Source: Branchiostoma floridae
Taxonomy: Eukaryota > Chordata > Leptocardii > Amphioxiformes > Branchiostomatidae
NCBI RefSeq assembly: GCF_000003815.2
Contig: NC_049991.1
Coordinates: 11,479,001 to 11,543,000, forward strand
Reading direction: 5' to 3'
DNA: 64,000 nucleotides
Numbering within the stretch: the stretch's first letter is position 1; the number at the start of each line of letters is the position of its first letter. Positions 39,201 through 52,438 of the stretch are shown here, piece by piece. The position numbers and the translations under genes were made by a program. Under the pieces are notes generated by a model, which saw nothing but the letters and a program-made list of their open reading frames with translations, searched no databases and was not told the DNA's origin.

Positions 39201-41065
39201 AAGAAACCAGAGTGTGTGCTGTATATATATAAACTAAGACTTTAAATCTCTACAATATATAATAACCAAACGAGGGAAATATCTGACAGTTATCCCAGTC
39301 AGCTCTATGAGTTTTGTATCAACCTAATGTAAGTGCGTCGATGAAGATTAAACATTCATTTAATAAGATACACCGAAGAGCAGTTATTGAAACAACTGGG
39401 TATGGTTTTGGAAACGGTCAGACTGTCAGACGTTCCAGCAAGAAGGTTTAGACCTCTTTGTATTCAGGAAACATCCGCTACATGTTTTGTCAGTGACAGT
39501 GAGCAGATCTGATTACTTTTACTGACAACATGTAGCTAGTGGACGCCACAAAAAACACATCCAGTTGCTTAAGTAACTGCTATTTGGTCTATATTGTAAA
39601 TATCGCGATCAAAGGAACTAATTGACCGTATATGGTGTTTGCGCTCACGTGATTATGACGTAGGTGTTGTCCGCCATGATGGATGGTTAAACCTCGTAGT
39701 TAATACGCTACAAGTAGCTCGTGTAAATGCATTGTAAACAAATTCGTGTGTGTGAAAGAATATGATCTCGTGTATGTCCGTGTTACAACAACGAACATTA
39801 GTAATTGTAAATACCAAAACCATCGCCAAGGCAATAATTTGTATCGCTACACTTATTAAATGTCCTTCTCATGCAAGCAACGCACTCGCCGGGTGTTATC
39901 TCACGAGTAACTAAGGCTAGCTGACCAGATCTATTTGTAAGTCCATTCGAACTAACCTCTTTCACAGACTTTTATTATATGGTAGGGGCGCTGATTCAAC
40001 ATTGACTAAAGTTTTCTAATGCAACCAGAACGCGAACATCCCTCTTCCGCCATGAAAGAACCTTATAATTAGCACATGTTTAAAATCACGAATCATTGGG
40101 ACAGCCCTACACATAGATGTCTGTGAAGGAGTTCAAATAATCAAAGATGGCCTCGCTCCGATCGAAATGTTGCTTCTTCTAGTAACTCTCTCACTCTGCT
40201 GACGTCACAGTGTGTTACCAGAATGAAGGATCACACCTGGCGGTGAATTATCATGGCTACAGCCGGTGGCAATGTCCCAGGTGGGGCATCGACCTAGAGT
40301 GCAAGATCACTGAGTGGCTGTCGTTCAGGGACTGTGTAACCTGATTTAATCACCCTTCTATACATCCCGCCCAACATTGCTGGGGAGGGGCCAGTTACAG
40401 CCCCGACAGCAGAGTTTGTGTTACACAGACCAGGGTCTGTGCAGTTCAAAACAAACAAAAGCTCGTGACAAGACTTAACTTAAGGTGTTTTGTGGATTCT
40501 AGATCTGCAAATGTGTGATACTGTTGAAGACAACAGTGATTTTGGTGCAAATGACGTCAAGTAGTGATACGTGATACTGTACTTAAAGTAGCAATAGGGG
40601 CTCAAGTTTAAGGCCTAAGAAAGAAAACACACACAAGAAAAAAAAAAGAATTCTTGGGCCGTACACTTGACTTTAGCCCCAATTGGTGGGTCGGTAGTCG
40701 CGGTGCAATTCCAAGCGTGCCAAATATCTTTATGCGACAAATTTACTAATAGCTCGTCAGCCTCTAGCATTTGCAACAACGACAAGGGTCAAAGTCCATC
40801 AGGTCTAAAAACCTAGTACGGAAGACATATTATTTGGTTGTTATTGTTATCGTTATACGAAGCTATAAAGCAGAGTAGATTTCTGCAAACTTTGTTTTTT
40901 TTAGTCAGTTCTAGCTTGGCATTCTTTAAACTTCGATCTGATCATGATCACCGAGGGAACGTCTAAGTTTATTGTTATTGAACACAGAAATCGCAATATT
41001 GCCCGAAGGAACTAAAGCTACAACACACTGTCAACAGGTCCGTGTTTAAACTGATCACGTACACC
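39201..41065. other. Intergenic region between the transporter and MGST1 copy C
   Basis: Nearly 1.9 kb. Apart from the exon-like stretch at 40209-40344 I see no coding signal; a purine run lies near 40630. ATTAAA-like words near 39347 may end the transporter mRNA. Confidence 0.6.
40209..40344 (+). other. Exon-like open stretch, cysteine- and tryptophan-rich, function unknown
   Basis: After a pyrimidine-rich tract and CAG (40208-40210) an open frame reads TVCYQNEGSHLAVNYHGYSR then WQCPRWGIDLECKITEWLSF then RDCVT, ending in TGA. It has four cysteines, three tryptophans and biased codon use, and resembles part of a small extracellular domain. No start codon or upstream partner exon is visible, so it may be a terminal exon of an unseen gene, a relic, or chance. 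Confidence 0.3.
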
Positions 41066-41073
41066 TGACGTCA
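41066..41073 (+). promoter_or_regulatory. CRE-like TGACGTCA upstream of MGST1 copy C
   Basis: Lies 76 bp before the start codon within ACACCTGACGTCATCACCA, matching the block before copy B. Confidence 0.6.
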
Positions 41074-41148
41074 TCACCATTGCAGCGTCACGCCTACTTC
41101 TCACAGTCGTGTTTGGTTACACATTGCTCGCGAGCCAAAAAGTTCAAA

Positions 41149-43007
41149 ATGGCGGACAGTGTTGTGTCGTTTAATAACCCCGTGTTTGCGTCCTACGCCG
41201 CTTACGCGGGGCTGGCCTCCATGAAGATGATGGGTATGACGCTGGTCACAGTCTACCACCGCCTTACCAAGGGGGTAAGTCCATGCCCTGCTCTTGTTAA
41301 CCATATATTGACTGTTGGCTGTGGTCAACAAGGGGAACTGAACTTACCCTAACCAAGGACCTAACACAATGCATCCGAAGCAAAACTGTAACGAAACATT
41401 TGGGTATCTGATAGACTGATGCAGGCGTGTCATGCCGGGCATTGTTATGTCGGACTGTGTGTCAAATCCCTGTCCTTGTAACCCGGGTGACGCTGTTAGC
41501 ATGAAAGTTAATCTGGGTTGGTAAATTACATCAGGAAGAATCAAACTCTTCCTCAACTCAAAAATTTGACTCACCAAAAAATCGTACCTTCGTCAAATGA
41601 TATCAACCTTCATGACTGATTTATTATGAAGGATTCTCATTGGTTATTTAAGATCCGTAAACCCGTTTTACAGTTATTCCTAAAACAACGGCACCCACCT
41701 ACAAGATAGCATGAAGATCCACAAGTTTTTAATATGCCGTTTACACATAAACACACAAACATACACGTTTCGCAGCAGCGCGGTAGGAAGCAGCTACGTA
41801 TACGTTAACCATAATTGAACTTGACATTTTTCTCACCCACACCTATCCACCTACTAGATATTATGAAGCTGCACTCACAGATTCTTGACTTATGCACACA
41901 TACGTCTACAGCCACTCCACGCTACAACTACAAACATGATATTATTGGCATAGGTACCTAAATAAGTTGCACGTTATGGTAACGGTTAGAAAAAGGTCAC
42001 ATGTGATAGATTAATGCAGTGACAGTCACAGTGGGTTCATTTGGATTTCTGTCTGCCCATGACATGTATAGGTTTTCATGAATCCAGAGGACACCTCTTT
42101 TGGACCTAAAGATAAGACCGTGGTTCGAACCGACCACCCAGTCATCGAGAGAGTTCGGCGGCTACATCGGAACGACCTCGAGAACATCCCACCATTCCTT
42201 GTGGTAAGATGTCACTGTCAATATATATACAACTCCTTTAAAACTTGACAATATCATATTGTCCTGAAGCAGCACATAACGCTAGCTTGATTGTTTATGC
42301 TATTACCATTCGTAAAATAGATTAGTTTCTTAGATTTTTAGATATTAGCAACTCATGTAGTTAAACTGTTCAGTATGTACAAGTTGCCACACATTGTATA
42401 CTTTACAAATGTCGTGCAATTAAGTTCTATCTATCTATCCAATGCTGTGAATGCTGTGAAACCCTATATGGGAAACGTTCACAGGATAAGCGTACTAGTA
42501 CTGTAATTGTCTACAGAACAGATTACAGTTTCTCATTTAAGAAAACCCTATTCTTTTAACGTCATTCAATTAAACCTGAATTACAACAATATTTATCATT
42601 TACAGTACTGAACAGGGGAAGACATGACATGATGATGGGCTCGTGTTCTCTGGGGCAATGACCCTTTTTCGTCACAGAGGCTGGGCGAAACAACACAAAA
42701 GATTCATTTTACTGAACCCATTCCATTATGCACTTTTGTGCACATGTTCAAAAGTTGCTTTTACTTGGTCTTTGTTAGGTTCAAAGCACTTTGTGCCCCT
42801 CATTCATAGGTCGGTTTCCTGTACGTGCTGACCAAGCCGTCGTCTGACGTTGCGGTGTGGCACTTCCGCGCCTTCCTGGCCTCCCGCCTGCTCCACACCG
42901 CCTGCTACCTGGGCGGGCTGCAGCCATGGCGAGCCGTCTTCTTCTTCGCCGGCTTCGCCACTACCGTCAGCATGGCCGTACAGGTGGTGGCCAAAGGGTC
43001 TTTGTAG
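41149..43007 (+). CDS. MGST1: Microsomal glutathione S-transferase 1-like protein, copy C (151 aa)
   Basis: MAPEG-family glutathione transferase or peroxidase. Exons 41149-41274, 42072-42203 and 42810-43007 are phase 0. Exon 1 differs from copy B mainly at its start (MADSVVSFNNPVFASYAAYA) and end (YHRLTKG). Exon 2 reads VFMNPEDTSFGPKD and IERVRRLHRNDLENIPPFLV, three codons shorter than in copy B. Exon 3 is almost the same as exon 3 of copy B at DNA level, although the introns beside it do not align, which suggests recent gene conversion. The stop is TAG followed at once by TAA in the shifted frame. No defects seen. Confidence 0.94.
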
Positions 43008-44101
43008 TAAGGGACAAGAGAAACAACTGATCGACTGCGTGTCTGCAACCCACTCTACAATTACACATGTCCAATAATGAGATTTCAATCGCCGTTACAT
43101 ATTGTGTACTTAAAGTTATAATGGTGTTCTTTTTACAACGACATAGACATCTGTTATTGTTGTTTTTTTTCTGTCAATATAATACAAACCACGTTTTGTC
43201 GTACCTTTCTTGCCTTGGCTAATGAATTCATCAAAGAACACAATTATGTCGATCTATGAAACAGCATATCATCAGAATAAATTACCGATTCTTGTATCTG
43301 ATCTTACTAATGATATGTGATGTCTGTCTGGAGTGCAGTTTGGGTGGAAACAAAATACTCTCCAAGCTGAGGTTGGTGGGGAAAATCGTGACCTTTTCCT
43401 TTCATAAAAGGAAAAGGTCGAAAAAAATTTAATATGAAAGGAAAAGGTCACGATTTTTTCCACCAACTCCTGCTTGGAGAGTGGAAACAAAGTATTCCAT
43501 ATGATCAGCGCAGATTTTCTCTAGGCACGGTGCCAGTCCTAATGTGACGTGCTGCTGTCTAAAACGGTTTCGGTAGGGGGCCAGTACTAGTAGTAGCAGC
43601 CACGATTTTCTGCGTCCTGTGGAGGAAGGCAAGTGGGAAATGGTGTGAATAACCTTTAATATATTGTCGTAATGGGAAGACGTAGATATAGTTAAAGCTG
43701 GGCATTTTTGATCTGGTCTTGTAAATATCAATACAGTACTAAAGGGCACGTACGCTATTTGTTATCATATGTCCCGTATTACATTTTTGGTGTTCTTCTA
43801 CGTCATGAGACTTGAGAATGGGCTGCACCGGACACCATTGATCCATGTCAAGCCAGAGTAAACAAAACGGTCCGTTTCTGTTAACAAAAGGCGTTTTGGC
43901 GCGAAAGTATGAATGGGGCTCCATTACACTTCAAATCAGCTAAGGTATGTACCCAAACGACTCCAAAGATACATAAAATATACTTCTGTACTTAGCCGAA
44001 TGTTTTTTATAGAATAGTCTTGGCGTTGTCATCTCTCATACGTACATTGGGTGGTTACGTAAGACAAGGTGATTAATACATTTCTTTCTGAAATATGTGG
44101 T
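43008..44101. other. Intergenic region between MGST1 copy C and the main histone cluster
   Basis: About 1.1 kb with foldback member D at 43356-43483 and an E2F-like TTTTGGCGCGAAA near 43893. No gene recognised. Confidence 0.6.
43356..43483. mobile_element. Foldback MITE, family member D
   Basis: The left end TACTCTCCAAGCTGAGGTTG and the right-end complement CACTCTCCAAGCAGGAGTTG begin arms that pair through GGTGGGGAAAATCGTGACC. A second internal palindrome is built on CCTTTTCCTTTCATA. The flanks GAAACAAAA (43347-43355) and GAAACAAAG (43484-43492) form a 9-bp target duplication with one change. It shares the CTCCAAGC(A/T)G end with members A, B and C. Confidence 0.87.
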
Positions 44102-44117
44102 GGCCCTGAAAAGGGCC
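44102..44117 (-). terminator. Histone 3' stem-loop of H2B copy 2
   Basis: Reads GGCCCTTTTCAGGGCC on the gene strand, followed by CAGAAAGAAA, a strong U7-type purine element. Confidence 0.95.
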
Positions 44118-44141
44118 GGGGTTTTTGTGGTTCGAAGTTGT

Positions 44142-44504
44142 TTACTTGGAGCTGGTGTACTTGGTGACGGCCTTGGTGCCCTCGCTAACGGCGTGCTTGG
44201 CCAGCTCACCAGGCAGGAGCAGACGCACGGCGGTCTGGATCTCCCGGCTGCTGATGGTGGAGCGCTTGTTGTAGTGAGCCAGGCGGGAAGCCTCGCCGGC
44301 GATACGCTCGAAGATGTCGTTGACGAAGGAGTTCATGATTCCCATGGCCTTGCTGGAGACACCGGTGTCGGGGTGCACCTGCTTGAGCACCTTGTAGATG
44401 TAGATACCGAAGGACTCCCTCCTTCTCCTCCTCCTCTTGGCTCCACCTGCACGGCGGGCCTTGCCGGCCTTCTTGGCGGCCTTTCCTGGGGTCTTTGGCG
44501 GCAT
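44142..44504 (-). CDS. Histone H2B, canonical-type copy 2 (120 aa)
   Basis: Nucleosome core protein. The start is set at the ATG giving [18 protein letters not shown], because it matches copy 3 and lies about 75 bp from the octamer. An in-frame ATG 42 codons upstream (44630) would add unrelated sequence from the leader and promoter. The histone fold is identical to copy 3. The only protein difference from copy 3 is proline for threonine at residue 6. Intronless, stem-loop terminated, and divergently paired with H2A at 44828 across 323 bp. Confidence 0.97.
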   Translation of the reverse strand: MPPKTPGKAAKKAGKARRAGGAKRRRRRRESFGIYIYKVLKQVHPDTGVSSKAMGIMNSFVNDIFERIAGEASRLAHYNKRSTISSREIQTAVRLLLPGELAKHAVSEGTKAVTKYTSSK

Positions 44505-44577
44505 GTTGTACAGTTTTCGACGATGAAGACGAAAGTGATCTGCACCTTGAGAACCGCCTACTTTTATCTCGTTGGAT

Positions 44578-44585
44578 ATGCAAAT
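44578..44585 (-). promoter_or_regulatory. Octamer ATGCAAAT upstream of H2B copy 2
   Basis: ATTTGCAT on the gene strand, 74 bp upstream of the start codon; same position as at the other H2B genes. Confidence 0.85.
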
Positions 44586-44749
44586 GATCGGATTGCTCTG
44601 TTGCGGACCTAAGTGGACACAAACAAACAAACCAGATTACAAAGACATGGCACCCCTATTGGGCACCGTATGAAAGACGTCTCCTTATTGGTTACCCCGT
44701 CGGAAGAGCGTATTGGTCTGATGTTGTCAATTTGAATCCACCGAAAAGG

Positions 44750-44757
44750 TATAAATA
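44750..44757 (+). promoter_or_regulatory. TATA box of H2A copy 2
   Basis: TATAAATA, 71 bp before the start codon; copy 3 has the same TATAAATAGCC block. Confidence 0.85.
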
Positions 44758-44773
44758 GCCAAAAGAACCTTAG

Positions 44774-45202
<429 letters not shown>

Positions 45203-45231
45203 AGAGACAACAACTCTCCCCAAAGAACCCC

Positions 45232-45247
45232 GGCCCTTTTAAGGGCC
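45232..45247 (+). terminator. Histone 3' stem-loop of H2A copy 2, UUUA loop
   Basis: GGCCCTTTTAAGGGCC: the same stem as the other genes but with a UUUA loop instead of UUUC. CCAAAGAACTT follows as a purine element. Confidence 0.93.
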
Positions 45248-45873
45248 AACAAATCCTCCCCAAAGAACTTATCTTAAACACATTTCACAGATCAGGAATT
45301 AAGCGTTTATGTTATAATATTTTCTTGTGCACCTGCTGTGCATTGGTATTGGTAGACCAAGGAGTAGTAGGCTTTCGAAAGTATTTTGTAAGTAGGATAA
45401 AACAAGTAACGTTAAAATATCATGTTTTTGTAAGGTGTAGCTAAGACAATCGGGTACGTGTATCAGTATTCTCTGTAGTCTGTTTCCACTTATTGAATTT
45501 GGCGCCCGTTTTCCACCGTTAGGAAACAGCAAACAATCGACACAATGAGTTGTTGACATGATAGCAGATTGGTTTTACACAGGTGTGGTTCTTTAGGCTG
45601 TTTGCTGTGTGCTAACATGGATAAAAGCTGGCCCAAGGACGGTAGGTAGAAGCCACATCGACTGTGGCTAAAAGAAACCTGTTTGCCGATATGCATATCG
45701 TTCATGGCTAGATAAAAACCGTATATTTTTGAATGTTTTAACCCTAATGGTAGAACAGGTATGTAATGGTAAATATTGGACAAATGACACAAAGTGCGTG
45801 AGTCAACAAAGGTTTCCGGAGCAAATACAGGTGGTAAGTGAAGTGGCGTACAGCTCTTTTAAGAGGATTTGTT
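45248..45873. other. Spacer between the convergent H2A copy 2 and H3 genes
   Basis: Tail-to-tail spacer. The H3 purine element AAAAGAGCTG (minus strand, near 45852) lies here. No gene recognised. Confidence 0.6.
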
Positions 45874-45889
45874 GGCCCTGAAAAGGGCC
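45874..45889 (-). terminator. Histone 3' stem-loop of H3
   Basis: GGCCCTTTTCAGGGCC on the gene strand, 26 bases after the stop codon, with TTAAAAGAGCTG downstream. Confidence 0.95.
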
Positions 45890-45915
45890 GGGTTTTGTGA
45901 GATCGAGCCTGATGT

Positions 45916-47127
<1,212 letters not shown>

Positions 47128-47143
47128 GGCCCTGAAAAGGGCC
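47128..47143 (-). terminator. Histone 3' stem-loop of H4
   Basis: GGCCCTTTTCAGGGCC on the gene strand, with CCTCTTAAAGACC downstream as a weaker purine element. Confidence 0.94.
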
Positions 47144-47172
47144 GGGGTTTTCGTGTTCTTGATGTAGATAAT

Positions 47173-48186
<1,014 letters not shown>

Positions 48187-48202
48187 GGCCCTGAAAAGGG
48201 CC
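48187..48202 (-). terminator. Histone 3' stem-loop of H2B copy 3
   Basis: GGCCCTTTTCAGGGCC on the gene strand, with CACAAAAAGAGCTAG downstream (U7-type element). Confidence 0.95.
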
Positions 48203-48227
48203 GGTGGTTTTGCTGGTTCACGTCGAT

Positions 48228-48590
48228 TTACTTGGAGCTGGTGTACTTGGTGACGGCCTTGGTGCCCTCGCTGACGGCGTGCTTGGCCAGCTCACCAGGC
48301 AGGAGCAGACGCACGGCGGTCTGGATCTCCCGGCTGCTGATGGTGGAGCGCTTGTTGTAGTGAGCCAGGCGGGAAGCCTCGCCAGCGATACGCTCGAAGA
48401 TGTCGTTGACGAAGGAGTTCATGATGCCCATGGCCTTGCTGGAGACACCGGTATCGGGGTGCACCTGCTTGAGCACCTTGTAGATGTAGATACCGAAGGA
48501 CTCCCTCCTTCTCCTCCTCCTCTTGGCTCCACCTGCACGGCGGGCCTTGCCGGCCTTCTTGGCAGCCTTTCCTGTCGTTTTTGGGGGCAT
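48228..48590 (-). CDS. Histone H2B, canonical-type copy 3 (120 aa)
   Basis: Nucleosome core protein, [20 protein letters not shown] then [20 protein letters not shown], and from there identical to copy 2. Intronless, stem-loop terminated, divergent from H2A copy 3 across 336 bp, with the octamer upstream. The high DNA similarity to copy 2 fits concerted evolution. Confidence 0.97.
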   Translation of the reverse strand: MPPKTTGKAAKKAGKARRAGGAKRRRRRRESFGIYIYKVLKQVHPDTGVSSKAMGIMNSFVNDIFERIAGEASRLAHYNKRSTISSREIQTAVRLLLPGELAKHAVSEGTKAVTKYTSSK

Positions 48591-48668
48591 GATGCTTCAA
48601 TTTCTCGACTCAGGACTTGGTCAGAAATGGTGCAGTGGACGAGAGGGCTTCCTTTTATTGTGTCAAAT

Positions 48669-48676
48669 ATGCAAAT
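48669..48676 (-). promoter_or_regulatory. Octamer ATGCAAAT upstream of H2B copy 3
   Basis: ATTTGCAT on the gene strand, 79 bp upstream of the start codon. Confidence 0.85.
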
Positions 48677-48848
48677 TAGTGGATACGACGCCATGTGACA
48701 GCGGACTTGGTCGTAGACTCAGGTAGACGGCTTAAATTACTTTTGTGTAACTAGAATCTATTGTCGCACCTTCGGTGTCATTGGCTGATACGTTAAGGGC
48801 ATGGTGCTATTGGTCAGGTAACGCGCCCTCTTGGATCCTGGGGAACAC

Positions 48849-48856
48849 TATAAATA
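48849..48856 (+). promoter_or_regulatory. TATA box of H2A copy 3
   Basis: TATAAATA, 71 bp before the start codon, the same spacing as copy 2. Confidence 0.85.
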
Positions 48857-48908
48857 GCCGGACAGTCCTTTCATAGACACTATTTTTTTGCTCCGAGAAC
48901 AGGTGTGA

Positions 48909-49301
<393 letters not shown>

Positions 49302-49330
49302 AGAGACACGAACTCTTCCCAAAGAACCCC

Positions 49331-49346
49331 GGCCCTTTTAAGGGCC
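49331..49346 (+). terminator. Histone 3' stem-loop of H2A copy 3, UUUA loop
   Basis: GGCCCTTTTAAGGGCC, with CAAAAGATCTG downstream. Same loop variant as H2A copy 2. Confidence 0.93.
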
Positions 49347-50529
49347 ATCAAATCTTTTCAAAAGATCTGTATTGATGTATCTACTTACGGATAGATTAGT
49401 GAGTTAAAGAATATAACAAATATCAGGTGACTTGCTTTTTTTTTGCGATTTAAGCCATTTCGTAAGTCTTACGTTACAAGTGCCTATGGGGATTATCTTC
49501 AAAAGTATCAGAAAGCGATTGATCCTTTCCATCAGTGTCAAAATCTCCGTTGTACGAGTCGTATACGCACAGTTTCCAGTACAGTAAACATGAGTGACAC
49601 CTTGTCAATAGTGGACTAACGACCACCCCATTCAGTGGGCGTTGCTGGGCACAAGCCGGGCGTGCGTATCTAGTTTCCTTGTTGTGTACACAGAGGCGAC
49701 TGCTAACGTTGTAAGTGGCGGGCAAGTAGTGGGCGTTTGTTGTAGTGCTTTAATTTAATGAGACTGCGACAAGATTATGGTTTAAGAAGAAAATGGTAAT
49801 GACGTTTGGAAGCGTTTATTCGCACCACCACATTGTATTTTGAAGAATCAAATTGTCACGATCTCGAGCCTGGGGTCCGCCAGCGACCCCGCCCTCCATA
49901 AAAAAAATTGCGCCAATTTTTCGCCCGACTACTCCCCTTACTACCACCTGTTCTTCCTACGCTGTGCCGAAGTGTGCCCAGTCTCTGTAGTCAATCATGA
50001 ATTTGGGTTGTATTTGCTTGCCATGTAACTATGGCATTTTGAATAGTGTTATAAACATGGGACGGGCCCGGAACGTAGCCTATTTTGTGCACGGCCGGTG
50101 ACGTCGCTGGACCAACTGACCATCAGAGTGGTGTAGCAAGGTTGTTATCGAAAAAATCTCCTATCTTTTTTGAAAAAGTAACTAAAGCACCACCATTATA
50201 GAACACTATCGGATGCTACGTGTAAAAGGAAATGAATCACACGTACTACACCAAGGATATTATTCGATAGCCGATTCAGGTAGATACAAATCGGCGCCAA
50301 AAAATGGGCGCCAAGAGCAAGTCAGTATTCCGGTGACAGGTTCATTACGCCTGGGTTGTATGATAATTAAGTATGAAAACCAGAAATAATTCCACTGTAA
50401 AAAGCATCTATATAAACTTGATATGACTAGCCTTTTGCTGAAAAAGTCAAAGTCATTCGGTAGCGTACACGGCAAAACGCATATTACAGACGTGTGGAGA
50501 CGAACATAGCTCTTTTGAGAGGAAGTGGT
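49347..50529. other. Spacer between H2A copy 3 and H1
   Basis: Nearly 1.2 kb. A GC-rich stretch at 49855-50130 stands out against AT-rich surroundings and may be a degraded repeat. GGCGCC occurs twice as a short inverted pair near 50293-50312. No gene recognised. Confidence 0.5.
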
Positions 50530-50545
50530 GGCCCTGAAAAGGGCC
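50530..50545 (-). terminator. Histone 3' stem-loop of H1
   Basis: GGCCCTTTTCAGGGCC on the gene strand, with CCTCTCAAAAGAGCTATG downstream (U7-type element). Confidence 0.95.
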
Positions 50546-50568
50546 GGTTTTGTAGACCTGTACACGTC

Positions 50569-51054
50569 TTACTTCTTCGCTACCCTCTTGGTCTTCTTGG
50601 CAGGCTTTCTTGCGGCCTTCTTGGCTGCTGGCTTCTTGGCCTTCTTTGCCTTCTTGGCCTTTGGCTTCTTTGCCTTCTTGGCCTTTGGCTTCCTTGCCTT
50701 CTTGGGCTTCTTCGCCTTCTTCTTGGGCTTCTTGGCCTTGCGCTTCTTTGGGGCCTTCTTTGCGGCAGCGCCGAGCCTGAAGGAGCCGGCGGCGCCCTTG
50801 CCCTTAGCCTGGGTGAGCAGACCCTTGGCCAGCATGTTCCTGACGACACGCCTGATGACATGGCCCTGCTTGGTCACGTCGAACTTGTAGTTGGCGGCGA
50901 TGTACTTCTTGATGGCCTGCAGGGAGGATCCCTTGCGGTCCTTCAGGGCGGCGATGGCGGCGACGACCATCTTGGCCACTGGCGGGTGGGCCGCGGGCTT
51001 CTTGGGCCTCCTTGCCACCTTCTTCTTAGGAGCTACCGGAGCGGGTGCAGACAT
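50569..51054 (-). CDS. Linker histone H1 (161 aa)
   Basis: Binds linker DNA and compacts chromatin. A short N-terminal tail ([20 protein letters not shown]) is followed by a winged-helix globular domain at about residues 22-95: [35 protein letters not shown] and GAAGSFRL. The C-terminal tail of about 65 residues is almost only lysine, alanine and proline in KKPKKAKKPK-like repeats. The total is short for an H1, because of the tail. Intronless with a histone stem-loop, so replication-dependent. A TTCCCGCCC word near 51104 may be an E2F-type site. Confidence 0.97.
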   Translation of the reverse strand: MSAPAPVAPKKKVARRPKKPAAHPPVAKMVVAAIAALKDRKGSSLQAIKKYIAANYKFDVTKQGHVIRRVVRNMLAKGLLTQAKGKGAAGSFRLGAAAKKAPKKRKAKKPKKKAKKPKKARKPKAKKAKKPKAKKAKKAKKPAAKKAARKPAKKTKRVAKK

Positions 51055-52438
51055 GGTGATTATCTTCAGCTGTCTTCACTGTGAAGTAATAACTGAATGT
51101 GAGCCTTCCCGCCCGAATGCACCGTATGTATAGTTTCATTGCGGACGTAAAAGGAAACATGTAACATTGGCCTTACAAAAATGGCCATGTAGGAACAAGC
51201 TGTGTTTCTGTACGTCAAGTTCCCCCTTTACTCTTCTATTAACACAGAATAATCAACATTAATACATACAACAGCGCTTACCTAAGGATTGATACTTTCA
51301 TTCCATGTGCGTATAACTCCTACTATTTATCGTAAATTTACAATAACGTCTGTTGAATTTGCGGTAGCTTCGCTGAAAACTTTCACCTAGACATTCACCT
51401 GCCTAGAACATGGACACTCCCCCGTTCGCCTCCTTTCTCGCACTTGGAACCGGTAGCCCAACATCTTAACTCCGTGTCCTGGTGCATGCCGTCCTGAATC
51501 TTCATTGGTACTTAGACAACTCTTCACGATTTTGAAGTGGTACTCGCACACTCTGACCAGAGTCAAAGCTGGACGGTGGCCGTAGTGGTTGTCCTTTATT
51601 GTAGAACAAAAGACGCCATGGTCAGTATAAACAACAGACCGACGCTAACCAACGCCAGGGCTGTAATCAATACGTCACCACATTTCTTTGCCAAATGTAA
51701 CCCTATCGGGCGATGGCAGGAGTTGGATTGGAAGGTTTAGGTTGGTAACATATGACAACTGTCTACCCTTTCCACGTCATTAAGGAACGCGCAGACATTG
51801 ATCACGCTATGTCCTGCCTTCTTCAATTAATGCCATTTTAGCAATTATCCATAAAAAGCATATCCATCAACTGCGATTGAGTGTGGATGAGTACAATTCA
51901 CGTTGCTCTCTATTTTCTTTGTCTATGAGTCGCGATTGAAGCATAAGCATATACATCTCAGCTAAACTCACGAAGGTTCGCAATGTCTCAGGAATGCGAC
52001 TTCTTGAATCGTCGTTGAATCAAAAAAGGGAAACATATGACCTCTGGTATGCCATGACTCGCCTATTGGTGTGAATGACTCGTATGTTTAGATAAATATT
52101 GTTTCTAAACTTAGATTACCTATAATCTACAGGCGATTGGCTCCCAAATGTATGTAAAGTGGTGACACATCGCTCGCGATTGAACTTGTATAAGGCCTTT
52201 TTAGGTGCCCATGCCCAGAACTGTACATTCACATAACAACCATCTGGATTGTCCTGGACATATACATTCTTGACACATATATCGTTTCACATAGGGTAGC
52301 AGTGAGTACATTACCTTATCATACTAATTACAGGAACATGTATTTGCGCAAGGAATATACGTACAGTAGTGACGTACTTCCCTACCTCCGGACTCGACTG
52401 TTTTTAGAACTCCATTTTGCAAAGGCGCGCTGGAGAGG
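51055..52438. other. Intergenic region between H1 and the astacin gene
   Basis: About 1.4 kb holding the H1 promoter at its left end and the protease promoter at its right. A short minus-strand ORF with a membrane segment lies at 51596-51735. Nothing else recognised. Confidence 0.6.
51596..51735 (-). other. Possible terminal exon or microprotein with one membrane helix
   Basis: On the minus strand a 46-codon open frame without a clear start reads HRPIGLHLAKKCGDVLITAL then ALVSVGLLFILTMASFVLQ and a TAA. Basic residues precede a hydrophobic stretch of about 22 residues, as in a tail-anchored protein. The stop codon lies inside an AATAAA, a possible polyadenylation signal. It is not recognised as any family and could be chance. 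Confidence 0.2.

Noticed and set aside
44505-44630. N-terminal extension of H2B copy 2 to an upstream ATG (162 aa)
   Set aside because: The extra segment covers the leader, TATA region and octamer and is absent from the other H2B copies.
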